From: CAIJXB01 sp964439595
GTDB taxonomy: Bacteria > Chlamydiota > Chlamydiia > Chlamydiales > Rhabdochlamydiaceae
Length of the DNA: 64,000 nt
Assembly (NCBI GenBank): GCA_964439595.1
Contig: CAYTOK010000001.1
Span: forward strand, 167,847-231,846
Direction: 5' to 3'
Position 1 is the stretch's first letter. Each line of letters begins with the position of its first letter. A model generated the notes under the pieces. It was not told the origin of the DNA and did no database searches. It saw only the letters and a list, made by a program, of their open reading frames with translations. Below are positions 34,154-42,458 of this stretch, in pieces. The translations under genes were made by a program, and so were the position numbers.

Positions 34154-34648
34154 TTATGAAGTTCTGACTTTGAATAGTTGAACGAAGGCTAGGGATCCTG
34201 TAAGGATAAAAAGAATATAAATGTAGCCTGGAAATGTGTAGCCAGCTGTTAAGCCGATAAGAATAATGAACTGCATCGAGGTGCTAATTTTCCCCCATTG
34301 AATGGACTTATATTTGTAGTTATTCCACAGTTTTGCAAGGCTTAAATATAGAGCAAATAGGCATAGAGAAAAATCTCTTGTAAGCATAGCTAGAGCTTGC
34401 CAAAGCTCTAATTTTCCTTCTATAAAAAGAACTGTTAGGGCAAAAAACACAAAAAATTTATCCATGAGAGGATCTAAAATAGCGCCTAACTGAGAGGCTG
34501 TTTTTGTTTTTCTTGCTATATATCCATCAACGCAATCGGTTAACATGGCAAGAAAAAGAGCTGATAGACGGACTGGCACGCTTTCTACAAGAAAAAGAAA
34601 AGCTAAAGGGGCTCTAAATAAAGACAGTGTGTTTGATAAAGTAAACAT
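34154..34648 (-). CDS. pgsA: CDP-alcohol phosphatidyltransferase, probably phosphatidylglycerophosphate synthase
   Basis: A 164-residue membrane enzyme. The CDP-alcohol motif is complete: DCVDGYIARKTKTASQLGAILDPLMDK (D-x2-D-G-x2-A-R-x8-G-x3-D-x3-D). It makes PGP from CDP-diacylglycerol and glycerol-3-phosphate. ATG 34648 is preferred: GCAGGAAAA precedes it, and a longer frame from 34696 would overlap the DedA gene. It sits just downstream of DedA and the nucleotide translocase; pgsA is also next to these in Chlamydia. PgsA rather than another CDP-alcohol enzyme is likely from length and context. Confidence 0.85.
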   Translation of the reverse strand: MFTLSNTLSLFRAPLAFLFLVESVPVRLSALFLAMLTDCVDGYIARKTKTASQLGAILDPLMDKFFVFFALTVLFIEGKLELWQALAMLTRDFSLCLFALYLSLAKLWNNYKYKSIQWGKISTSMQFIILIGLTAGYTFPGYIYILFILTGSLAFVQLFKVRTS

Positions 34649-34658
34649 TTTTCCTGCG

Positions 34659-35291
34659 TTAATTAATTGTATTTTGGTCTTTGGGCATAGGAGCATTTTT
34701 TACTCTCTTATACCAAAATCCCCCAATTACAGCTATAGAGAAAATAGCAAATATGAGGATGTTGCCTCTTTTAACGTAAGTCCAGATCGTTTCAAAGTTG
34801 TGACCTACGTGAAAAACTAGTGTAAAAAAGGTTGTCACCCATAGGAAACAGGCTATTGCGTCGAGTAGTACGAAACGAAAGAATGGCATTTTACTGAGAC
34901 CGCTTGTCATAAATAAGCAATTACGAATACCAAAAGGGATAAATCTTCCAATAATAAAAGCCCAAACACCCCGTTTTTGATAAAATGTTTGCATGGAGGT
35001 TATTTTTTTTTCTGAAAGGATATATTTAAATAGGCGCAGTTTTTGGAGTTTAGGTCCGAGTGTTCTCCCTAGAAAATAAGCTATCCATCCTGAAAGATAA
35101 CAGCCTATAAGTACTATAAAATAGAGAAGATAGGTGTTTTCTGGAACAAATTGAGAGGAAAGAATAGCGGCAATGATTACAAGTACATCAATGCTGATAG
35201 GCACGTTGCAGCCGGCAAGCAAAAGTCCTATTAGTATAAACCAATGAGAGTGTGTTGCATGTTCTTTAAGGAAGTGGACGATGCTTTCCAT
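34659..35291 (-). CDS. DedA-family (SNARE-associated) membrane protein
   Basis: A 210-residue protein with about five hydrophobic helices. The DedA signature region is visible: GCYLSGWIAYFLGRTLG, then QKRGVWAFIIGRFIPFGIRNCLFMTSGLSKM with the conserved G-R-F-x-P. This family includes undecaprenyl-phosphate and phospholipid flippases or membrane-potential-related transporters. The gene lies 8 bp downstream of the nucleotide translocase stop and 10 bp upstream of pgsA, an arrangement that supports a lipid-related role. Confidence 0.88.
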   Translation of the reverse strand: MESIVHFLKEHATHSHWFILIGLLLAGCNVPISIDVLVIIAAILSSQFVPENTYLLYFIVLIGCYLSGWIAYFLGRTLGPKLQKLRLFKYILSEKKITSMQTFYQKRGVWAFIIGRFIPFGIRNCLFMTSGLSKMPFFRFVLLDAIACFLWVTTFFTLVFHVGHNFETIWTYVKRGNILIFAIFSIAVIGGFWYKRVKNAPMPKDQNTIN

Positions 35292-35299
35292 GGATTCCT

Positions 35300-36856
35300 T
35301 TAGACAGTTTTTATAGGAGCCAAATCTTTAAGGGTGCTGTCTTCAGGGACAGACAGTATTTGGTCGTTTTCTGTAAGTTCGTTGAATTGTTTGCCTAAAG
35401 CTTTAACAGCAAGCATCCATGCAAAAACAACACCGGAAAGGATGACTGCTACAAAGGGGGTGCTAAGGGCGACGGTTCCAAGAGTAACAAGAAGTCCTTG
35501 ATGAATAACGGATCCTCCGGATTTTCCAAGTCTTGAGCCCACTCCATCAATAGCAGCTTTGCCTTTTAACTTACTTTCCTTGGAAAGAGGGATAAAAGCT
35601 AGTTCTTTTGTGGCATCGAAAAAGGTATATTTAGAAGATCTAGAAAGGCAATTTTGCATCGAGCCAAAGAATACGCCAATAGCAAGAGGTGTTGATGCAA
35701 AAAAAGAAGCTATGGATGAGATGCCTGCTTCTTTTAATAAAAGGAAGGAAAAAAAGGCAATCCCTGTTGTAAGCAAGATTAGCGGGGAGATAAGGGCGCT
35801 TTTTGTCCAAGAAAGCTTTCGTAAAATAGTGGAAACAAACACGCTAACTAGGGCTGCGATAATCCCAGTCCATGTCAATACGGAGCTCATATAAGCATTA
35901 AAATCGCTTGGATTGGGATACAGTTGTTTAATTTGATCTTTCCAAACAACTTCTACGAGGTTAATAGAAATGTTGTAGGCGATGACAATAACAGATATGT
36001 ATATTAAATATTTCGATTTTGCGAGATAGGCGAAATTTTTTCTCATGCCCATTTTAATTTTTACTTCTTCGTGGTGCTTTTTATAAGTGATCGAATTGTA
36101 TCCGTTGCCTGATTTGTGGATGTACCTAAAACATCCCATTGTAATAAGCCCTGCTAAAATGATAACGCAGTTGATAAGAAAAATAGATTGGCCCCATCCA
36201 TCAGATCCAAAAGGAATACTTGCGTTAAAAATGTGTTTGGATAAATGGGCCGTGACAACGCCTGCTGCTATGCTTGAAAGATTAATAGCAATACCAAGAA
36301 GACCGTAAAATCTTTTAGCTTGCTTTACGGAGGTTACTTCGTTAGCGAATCCCCAGGCTAAAATGGTCATAACAATGGTGCTCCACATTTCAGACATGAT
36401 ATAAAATGCAGTAAATGTCCAATTTCTGAAGACAGCGATCATTCCTTTGCAGCCAAGAGGAAGGTAAGATTGAATTTTATCCGCTAGGGCATGAGGATGG
36501 AGCGATTCTCTATAGGGGTGTAAAACAAAAGTAAATAGAATGAAAAAAGCTATGAAAAGACCAATCATATAATAAAAAACTTTCTCTCTACTGACTTTAT
36601 TAGAAACTCTTGTGAGTATGAAAGTAAAAAGAAGAGCCATTGGTAATATAGCCCATACTTTTAAAAAAGGAAGAGCCTCAGCTCCGGAAGCGCGGGCTGT
36701 GACTACTAAAGCATCTTTTGTTACACGTAAAATGTTGTAATTAAATCCTACTAAAAAGAATATAATTAACATAGGAACGAAGGTTTTTAGTTCATTTTTA
36801 TAGATAGGCCATAAAAATGATCTTAATCTTCCAAGATCTTTACCTGATGACGACAT
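35300..36856 (-). CDS. ATP/ADP-type nucleotide translocase (Tlc/NTT family)
   Basis: A 518-residue protein with about 12 hydrophobic helices. The N-terminal ELKTFVPMLIIFFLVGFNYNILRVTKDALVVTA is typical of the bacterial and plastid TLC nucleotide transporters, as is the IFRNWTFTAFYIMSEMW segment. Such proteins import ATP in exchange for ADP or move other nucleotides with protons, the hallmark of chlamydial energy dependence. By position (sppA, pgsA neighbours) it may correspond to Npt2, but exchange mode cannot be read from sequence. A strong promoter stands at 36903-36930. Confidence 0.94.
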   Translation of the reverse strand: MSSSGKDLGRLRSFLWPIYKNELKTFVPMLIIFFLVGFNYNILRVTKDALVVTARASGAEALPFLKVWAILPMALLFTFILTRVSNKVSREKVFYYMIGLFIAFFILFTFVLHPYRESLHPHALADKIQSYLPLGCKGMIAVFRNWTFTAFYIMSEMWSTIVMTILAWGFANEVTSVKQAKRFYGLLGIAINLSSIAAGVVTAHLSKHIFNASIPFGSDGWGQSIFLINCVIILAGLITMGCFRYIHKSGNGYNSITYKKHHEEVKIKMGMRKNFAYLAKSKYLIYISVIVIAYNISINLVEVVWKDQIKQLYPNPSDFNAYMSSVLTWTGIIAALVSVFVSTILRKLSWTKSALISPLILLTTGIAFFSFLLLKEAGISSIASFFASTPLAIGVFFGSMQNCLSRSSKYTFFDATKELAFIPLSKESKLKGKAAIDGVGSRLGKSGGSVIHQGLLVTLGTVALSTPFVAVILSGVVFAWMLAVKALGKQFNELTENDQILSVPEDSTLKDLAPIKTV

Positions 36857-36902
36857 ATGAACTGCCTACATAATAGGTGTTAAGGTGCCCACTTTTGCAT
36901 CT

Positions 36903-36930
36903 ATTATACCGACTTTTACTTATTTGACAA
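36903..36930 (-). promoter_or_regulatory. Predicted sigma-66 promoter of the nucleotide translocase operon
   Basis: On the minus strand TTGTCA (36930-36925), a 16-bp spacer and a perfect TATAAT (36908-36903) stand about 45 bp before the translocase ATG. This is among the best consensus promoters in the window and should drive translocase-DedA-pgsA. Confidence 0.75.
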
Positions 36931-36939
36931 CAAGATAAT

Positions 36940-37275
36940 ACAAAGAATCGGAAATATAATAGTAGATATTGCCCCCGTGCCTCTAGTAAAGAGAATTAAG
37001 CTACAGTGCTTTCGGAAAATAGACTAGGAAAACCTATAGATAGCTAGAAATATTCCTTAATACTGAGTAGGATAAGACTTTGCTGCTCCGCAAAAGAAGA
37101 GGAAGCTCTCTCTAGTCTGGTAAGTCGACCGGCTAGCCAAAAATGCCAAATTGAAATAAAGACTTTAAATCCCAAGTAGATGTAAGAGGGTATGCTCTCC
37201 CTGCCCTACAAAAACATTGGCATGATATATAATTTTTTTTTAAATGAAAGTTATGGGTTGTTTATCACGAGAAAT
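36940..37275. other. Unassigned intergenic region with possible RNA structure
   Basis: No standard gene is seen. Structural signs on the plus strand: a long hairpin at 37112-37136 (stem of nine pairs with one bulge, loop AAGTCG), a small stem TTTGC/GCAAA (37079-37094), and a long-range ATGCCAA (37143-37149) to TTGGCAT (37217-37223) pairing followed by T9 at 37233-37241. On the minus strand a 55-codon frame without a start (about 37206 to 37040) reads in part GRLTRLERASSSFAEQQSL. It could be a small RNA or a decayed gene; it was compared from memory with RNase P, tmRNA and SRP RNA signatures without a match. Confidence 0.35.
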
Positions 37276-38478
37276 TTATTCGAGTTTGGATAGAGCTTCA
37301 ATTCCTGGAAGGGTGCCTTTTTCGAGAAACTCTAAAGAGGCTCCTCCTCCTGTAGAGATGTGGGAGAATTTCTTTGTCAACTTAAGCTGATTAATAGCTG
37401 CTACTGAATCACCACCTCCTACAATTCGAGGGCAAGTTAGGGAAGAGAGGAAGGTAGCTAAATTAAAGGTCCCCTCTGCAAAGGCCGGAAATTCAAAAAC
37501 TCCAACGGGGCCATTCCAGAAAATGGAATGGGCTTTTTTGAGTTCATTTTCCCAAAAAAAGAGTGTTTTAGGGCCAATATCCATGCCTCGCCATCCTTTT
37601 TCTATACCGCTTTCTACATCAACTATTTTAGATGTAGAGGTAGCAGAAAATTCCTTGCAAACTACGATATCTAGCGGAAGAAATAGGGAGATGTTTCTTT
37701 GCATACAAAGTTGCATGATTTCAATAGCGGCATCAAGAAGAGACGGCTCGTAGCGAGACTCTCCAATGGAGATCCCTTTTGCTTTTAAAAAGGTAAAGGC
37801 CATAGCGCCTCCAATAAAAAGAGCATTTGCTTTTTGAAGGAGAGAATGTAAAACGCCGAGCTTAGAAGAGATTTTAGCTCCTCCAATAATGACGTGGAAT
37901 GGTTTGGCCGGCTTCAAAAATAAGGGAGTTAGAGCCCCTATTTCTTTTTCTAAAAGAAGTCCGCTTGCTGCTTTTCCAGGGAAAGCTTTTGGTAGCCGGA
38001 CAATAGAGGAGTGGTCTCTATGTGCCGCTCCAAAGGCATCATCGATGTAGCAGTCTCCATAAGAAGCTATCTTTTTTGCAAAATCAGGGTCTATCTGAGG
38101 GGCTTCTTCAGCGGGGTAAAATCGTAAATTTTCTAAAAGAAGAACTTCTCCTGGTTTTAGCTGCGAGCTTTTACTTTTTGCATCGACTCCAAGGCAATCA
38201 GAGGCAAAATAAATAGGTTTATGCAGGAGCTTTGCTAGTTTTTGCGCGCAGGGCTTTAATGAATATTTAAGATCTACCTTCCCTTCCGGCCTTCCTAAGT
38301 GACTAAGTAAAATGACACTCCCTCCTTGCTTTAGTACGAACTGAATGGTTGGCAGCGATTCTTCTATTCGCGTGGAGTCTGTAATAGCTCCATTTTCATC
38401 AAGGGGAACGTTGAAGTCTACTCTAACAAGAACTTTTTTATTTTTCAGATCTAGATTTTTTAGGAAAAGACGGCTCAC
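37276..38478 (-). CDS. pgk: Phosphoglycerate kinase
   Basis: A 400-residue protein, normal length. The N-terminal signature VLVRVDFNVPLDENG (residues 16-30), substrate loop LSHLGRPEG and the C-terminal nucleotide region GGGDSVAAINQL and STGGGASLEFLE are all present. It interconverts 1,3-bisphosphoglycerate + ADP and 3-phosphoglycerate + ATP in glycolysis. The start codon is GTG (38478), preceded by AGGGG eight bases upstream. Confidence 0.98.
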   Translation of the reverse strand: MSRLFLKNLDLKNKKVLVRVDFNVPLDENGAITDSTRIEESLPTIQFVLKQGGSVILLSHLGRPEGKVDLKYSLKPCAQKLAKLLHKPIYFASDCLGVDAKSKSSQLKPGEVLLLENLRFYPAEEAPQIDPDFAKKIASYGDCYIDDAFGAAHRDHSSIVRLPKAFPGKAASGLLLEKEIGALTPLFLKPAKPFHVIIGGAKISSKLGVLHSLLQKANALFIGGAMAFTFLKAKGISIGESRYEPSLLDAAIEIMQLCMQRNISLFLPLDIVVCKEFSATSTSKIVDVESGIEKGWRGMDIGPKTLFFWENELKKAHSIFWNGPVGVFEFPAFAEGTFNLATFLSSLTCPRIVGGGDSVAAINQLKLTKKFSHISTGGGASLEFLEKGTLPGIEALSKLE

Positions 38479-38545
38479 AAGAAACCCCTATTTGTTTGCT
38501 TTAGTTTTTATATAGGCAAACTTATTTAAAATAGAAAGCGAAAAA

Positions 38546-39298
38546 TTATAAAGAGGAGAAAGGGTTTCCCGATTGTGTAAAAAGAGATGATCCACTTTTT
38601 CTTTTTTTTAATTCTGATCGTACAGAAAATAAAAGATCTTGGTCAAAGTCTTTGTTAGAGGCCCATTGCAAATACTCTTGAGGTATTTCCCCAAAAAGTC
38701 TGCCCTTATGTTTTCCAAGAGGCATAGTTTTAAGAAGAATGGGTTTTTTTAACTTTTCAGTTAATTGTTCGGTTGTTTTGTAATTTTGTGTCAAAAATCG
38801 AAAGACATCGATATTTACAAGAACATCGCTCATAGCTCTATGAGCTCCTTCTGAAGCGATATTAAAATGTTCTCTTAGTTTTTCCAAAGAGTTGACGGGG
38901 CTTTGTCCATATAAACGAGCGAGTCTAAGGGTGTCTAAGTAGGGGTGGGTTGATAAAGTAGAGTGAATAGAAGAGCGTTTGGCGCTGTTATCTAAAAAGG
39001 CGATATCAAAAGGGATTCCGTGGCCTACAATAATGTATCTTGCAATCATTTTTAGAAGAGAGGGGAGGACTTCTTCAATAAGGGGTTTGCCTGCGACCAT
39101 ATCGTTTGTGATGTGATGAATCGATGTGGACTCGGGAGAAATAGTTGTTTGGGGATCTATTAGAGTTTCAAATTTGTCTAAAAGCTCGTCTCCTTGAAAT
39201 AGGACTGCGGCTACCTCTATAATGCGGTCTTTAGTTGGTTCTAGGCCTGTCGTTTCACAGTCTACGCAGATAAAAATATCATTTTTAAGAAGTCCCAT
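38546..39298 (-). CDS. DnaQ-like 3'-5' exonuclease (DEDDh) with C-terminal DUF3820-like tail
   Basis: A 250-residue protein. The DEDDh sites are complete: FICVDCETTGLE (Exo I), HGIPFDIAFLDN (Exo II) and GAHRAMSDVLVN (Exo III). After residue 180, KTMPLGKHKGRLFGEIPQEYLQW resembles the DUF3820 extension found on some exonucleases. It could be the epsilon-type proofreading subunit of DNA polymerase III or a separate repair nuclease; the tail makes the second possible. It overlaps ysxC by 14 bp. Chlamydia has dnaQ near yjeE here. Confidence 0.85.
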   Translation of the reverse strand: MGLLKNDIFICVDCETTGLEPTKDRIIEVAAVLFQGDELLDKFETLIDPQTTISPESTSIHHITNDMVAGKPLIEEVLPSLLKMIARYIIVGHGIPFDIAFLDNSAKRSSIHSTLSTHPYLDTLRLARLYGQSPVNSLEKLREHFNIASEGAHRAMSDVLVNIDVFRFLTQNYKTTEQLTEKLKKPILLKTMPLGKHKGRLFGEIPQEYLQWASNKDFDQDLLFSVRSELKKRKSGSSLFTQSGNPFSSL

Positions 39299-39935
39299 GG
39301 GATCCTTTGAATTCAGGGTGTAAAGAAGAGAGAATTACATTTTTTAGAGCTAGTCTACACGGATTTTCTTTAATAGAATAGGGTAAATATAAAAGAGGCT
39401 CTTTGTTTATGCAGAAATTTTGGAGTTCGGTAAGTAGTTTTTTTTCTGCTAAGGGCTTTTCTGTATTAGTGAGTTTGTCTTGTTTAGAAAAAATGAAAAG
39501 AATTTTTTTATTTTGTGTTTCGGCCCATCTAATCATTTGCTTGTCATCTTCTGATAGGTCTCTTCGTGAATCAAGAAGTAAAATAAGTAGACGGAGCTGA
39601 GGGCGGTGTTCTAGGTAGTTACCAAGAGTTTGTCCCCATGTTTTTTTTAATTTGTGATCGACTTTAGCAAATCCATAGCCGGGGAGGTCCACTAAAATGA
39701 GCTGGTCATTGATGTTAAAAAAATTGATTAATTGTGTTTTCCCAGGAGTAGAGGAGGTGTAGACGAGATTTTTCTTTTGGGTAAGGTGGTTGATTAAGGA
39801 AGATTTGCCTGAATTGGATCTTCCTATAATAGCAATTTCTGGATAAAAAACATCTCTTTGTAGGTAAAAAGAAGGGAAGTCCTTTTCTTCTAAGCAGGAT
39901 TTAATAAAGATTGCTTTAGAAAAGTCAGGAAGCAT
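39285..39935 (-). CDS. ysxC: Ribosome biogenesis GTPase YsxC/EngB
   Basis: About 216 residues if ATG 39935 is used; a longer frame from 40043 overlaps tsaE by 119 bp and adds a basic, low-complexity leader. The GTPase motifs are clear: G1 IIGRSNSGKSS, G2 region with TSSTPGKTQLINFF, G3 DLPGYGFAK and G4 SKQDKL. It assists large ribosomal subunit assembly in the cytoplasm. It overlaps tsaE (11 bp) upstream and the exonuclease gene (14 bp) downstream, suggesting a tightly packed operon. Confidence 0.92.
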   Translation of the reverse strand: MLPDFSKAIFIKSCLEEKDFPSFYLQRDVFYPEIAIIGRSNSGKSSLINHLTQKKNLVYTSSTPGKTQLINFFNINDQLILVDLPGYGFAKVDHKLKKTWGQTLGNYLEHRPQLRLLILLLDSRRDLSEDDKQMIRWAETQNKKILFIFSKQDKLTNTEKPLAEKKLLTELQNFCINKEPLLYLPYSIKENPCRLALKNVILSSLHPEFKGSHGTS

Positions 39936-40395
39936 GAGAGGATCCGGGGTAGAGGGTAATTTTTCTTGTATTTTTTTCTTCGTAGAGTATTTCGATTCTA
40001 TAGGTTTCTTTGATTCCTTGCGGTAGCTTGTCTGGCCACTCAATACAACAGATAGCCTCTTCTGATAGAAATTCGTGAAATCCTGCGTCTAAAAATTCAT
40101 GGGGAGAAGATAGTCTATATAGATCAAAATGATGGACTTTTTTTACCCCGCTATAGGTGTTAAGATAAGTAAAAGTGGGACTTGTAATTTCTTGCATCGA
40201 GGTATTTGTTAGCTCGGTAATAAGTCCTTTTGTCAGGGTTGTTTTCCCTGATCCAAGATCTCCAAAAAGAAAGACGATGTCTCCTTCTTGTAAAAGATGG
40301 GCTATTTGTTTTCCTACTTCTATTGTTTCTTCAGCCGAATGTGTGAAAAAAATAGAAGCAGGAGTTTGTTTTGTTCCCATCTTTATAAGGCTCAT
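39925..40395 (-). CDS. tsaE: tRNA threonylcarbamoyladenosine biosynthesis ATPase TsaE
   Basis: A 156-residue protein. The P-loop FGDLGSGKTTLTKG near residues 45-58 and the motif SPTFTYLNTY followed by HHFDLYRL are diagnostic of the YjeE/TsaE family. It works with TsaB and TsaD in making t6A37 on ANN-decoding tRNAs. The start overlaps the stop of the DUF2709 gene by ATGA. The same pairing (CT537-CT538 in Chlamydia trachomatis, from memory) supports orthology. Confidence 0.95.
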   Translation of the reverse strand: MSLIKMGTKQTPASIFFTHSAEETIEVGKQIAHLLQEGDIVFLFGDLGSGKTTLTKGLITELTNTSMQEITSPTFTYLNTYSGVKKVHHFDLYRLSSPHEFLDAGFHEFLSEEAICCIEWPDKLPQGIKETYRIEILYEEKNTRKITLYPGSSHAS

Positions 40396-41135
40396 GAATC
40401 TTCTTCTTTCTCTTCGTCAAGCCACTCATCAAGGTGATCTGCAAATTCGTCTATTTTAGAAAGAGCTTCAACAAAAGCTGAAATCAATTTTTCTTCTAAA
40501 TGTGTTTGAATAAAATTTAGGAGAACTTCATTGATTTGAAATTTATTTTGATTAGGAACTTCTATTAAAGGAATTGGCTTTAAAAGATTGTGTGTTAAAT
40601 CTTCAATGATTGCATTTTTGCTGTTAAAAAGTTTCCCTGTTGCTACAGAAGAAAATACAATTTTAGAGATAGGATCTTTTCTTTTTGTGATGTAGCCTTT
40701 TATAATTTCCGGATCTTCAGAGGTGAAAAATCTTTTTACTTTAAGCCCTCCTACTCGTTCCGTATTTTCTGGGCATTTAGAGACCCAATCGTAAATCGCG
40801 TCTTGAGGATTAGGATGGGTGTTGTCTCCAAAAACCTTTCCGGTAAATGGGCATATATACACCTTTTTCGTGTCTACATTTACGCTTTGAGGTCCAGTTT
40901 GGATTTTGATTTCAGTTTCTCTCCATAACTTCCCTTGAGATTCAAGCATCTTAAGGAGCTCTTCTTCTCCTTGATAGATGGTTTTGTCTCTTATATACAA
41001 GACAGGTTTGATGTTAAATTTTTTTTCTAGAAAAAAAAGATATGTTGTAATGAGGTCCGCTTTCTTGTTTTTTTCTAAAAACTTTTTTAACTCATCTTTA
41101 AGGGTATCTGTGATGACAAGTGCTGCCATTTTCAC
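40392..41135 (-). CDS. DUF2709 chlamydial conserved protein (CT538-like), unknown function
   Basis: A 247-residue cytoplasmic protein. It contains a thioredoxin-like-looking region around VYICPFTGKVFGDNTHPNPQDAIYDWVSKCP (residues 92-122) with paired Cys/His and an acidic C-terminus (LDEWLDEEKEEDS). Family assignment to chlamydia-specific DUF2709 rests on memory of that sequence and on the conserved place next to tsaE and dnaQ. It overlaps tsaE by four bases. No known activity. Confidence 0.7.
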   Translation of the reverse strand: MKMAALVITDTLKDELKKFLEKNKKADLITTYLFFLEKKFNIKPVLYIRDKTIYQGEEELLKMLESQGKLWRETEIKIQTGPQSVNVDTKKVYICPFTGKVFGDNTHPNPQDAIYDWVSKCPENTERVGGLKVKRFFTSEDPEIIKGYITKRKDPISKIVFSSVATGKLFNSKNAIIEDLTHNLLKPIPLIEVPNQNKFQINEVLLNFIQTHLEEKLISAFVEALSKIDEFADHLDEWLDEEKEEDS

Positions 41136-41340
41136 CTCAATTCTGGTTGTGTTATTAATTTTTTGTTTGGCATTTAGGGATGGAGTCGAAAGGAAACCAT
41201 TTCCATAAAGGATATCAAGAAAGGAAGTCTAACTTAAGACGGATTATTTTTCAAGAGTGCAAAAAAGTAGGGATAAAAAGTAAAGAGTATGCTATCCTCA
41301 GTAAAATTAATTTATAATCTTTTTTATGGGGAGGATAAAC

Positions 41341-42447
41341 GTGGGGTTACTAATCCAAGAAGGCGCGCTTAAGGTAGAGGAGATTGTTGTTGCTGGTTAC
41401 GAGAAAGTGTATAAAATAGAAGACCCGTCTGTAGGGCTTCAAGCTATCATTTGTTTACATAGCTTGGCTCTAGGTCCTGCCCTTGGAGGCATACGCATTT
41501 ATCCTTATACAAGTTGGGATGCTGCATTAACGGATGTAAAAAGACTGGCTGAAGCTATGAGTTATAAGGCTTCTATTTCTAGTTGCTCTTTAGGTGGGGG
41601 TAAAAGCGTAATTATAGCAGCTCCTCATCAGAAAACAGAAGAGCTTTTGCGTAGTTTTGGAAGGGCTATTGAATTGCTCGGGGGCGTGTATATCGGAGCT
41701 GAAGATGTTGGAAGCTCTCCTGCGGACATTTTAGTTCTTAGTCAGGTAACTAAGTATGTAACGGGTCTTCCGCATAAGAAAAGTAGTGGTAATCCTTCGG
41801 CCTTTACTGCGTGGGGCGTCTATAGAGGGATTCAAGCGGGATTAAAGGAAGTATATGGATCAGAGTCTGTTAAAGGAAAAACTGTAGCAATTCAAGGCGT
41901 TGGAAGTGTCGGCTCTTTTTTAGCAGATATGCTTTTTTGGAATGGGGCCCATTTAGTTGTGGCAGACGTGTCGGTAGAAAAAGCCCAAGATATAGCTAGA
42001 AAGTATGGGGGAACTTATGTGTCTTCTGACGAAATATTTTCGATTCCTTGTGATGTTTTTGCTCCCTGTGCACTCGGAGGGATACTAAATTCGGCGATGA
42101 TTCCCGATCTAAAATGCAAAATTGTAGCTGGAGCAGCTAATAATCAACTTCTTGTAGAGTCTGATGCTGATATTTTAAGATCCAGGGGAATTTTATATGC
42201 TCCGGATTTTGTAATTAATGCCGGAGGCCTTTTAAACGTGACTGAGGAAATTATGCCTGAAGGATATAATCCTGTGCAGGTTCGAGAGAAAATTGATGGT
42301 ATATGGAATACTCTTTTGATGATTTTTGCTTTAGCTGAAGAGCAAAACTGTTCTACACACGAAGCCGCAAAGAAAATGGCTAGATATCATATAGAAAATA
42401 AGATAGGAGCAAGAACGCAACCTCCTTGCTTTCATCACGCTTTATAA
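41341..42447 (+). CDS. ldh: Leucine dehydrogenase (Glu/Leu/Phe/Val dehydrogenase family)
   Basis: A 368-residue protein if it starts at GTG 41341. An ATG at 41326 is in frame, but the GGGGAGGA lies between them and fits the GTG with 5-9 bases spacing. Substrate region LALGPALGGIRI, catalytic Lys in AEAMSYKASIS and LGGGKSVI, and the NAD fold AIQGVGSVGSFLADML are all typical. It deaminates branched-chain amino acids or runs in the reductive direction, with NAD(H). Chlamydia also carries such a gene. It is followed 11 bp later by argS. Confidence 0.93.
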   Translation: MGLLIQEGALKVEEIVVAGYEKVYKIEDPSVGLQAIICLHSLALGPALGGIRIYPYTSWDAALTDVKRLAEAMSYKASISSCSLGGGKSVIIAAPHQKTEELLRSFGRAIELLGGVYIGAEDVGSSPADILVLSQVTKYVTGLPHKKSSGNPSAFTAWGVYRGIQAGLKEVYGSESVKGKTVAIQGVGSVGSFLADMLFWNGAHLVVADVSVEKAQDIARKYGGTYVSSDEIFSIPCDVFAPCALGGILNSAMIPDLKCKIVAGAANNQLLVESDADILRSRGILYAPDFVINAGGLLNVTEEIMPEGYNPVQVREKIDGIWNTLLMIFALAEEQNCSTHEAAKKMARYHIENKIGARTQPPCFHHAL

Positions 42448-42458
42448 AATAGGAATTT

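Noticed and set aside
36924..36960. Plus-strand TTGACA and TATAAT near 36924 and 36955
   Set aside because: The spacing of 25 bp is too long for a sigma-70-type promoter; the minus-strand promoter in the same place is far better.
36940..37275. RNase P RNA, tmRNA or SRP RNA in the gap upstream of pgk
   Set aside because: None of the conserved core sequences of these RNAs, as remembered, is present on either strand.
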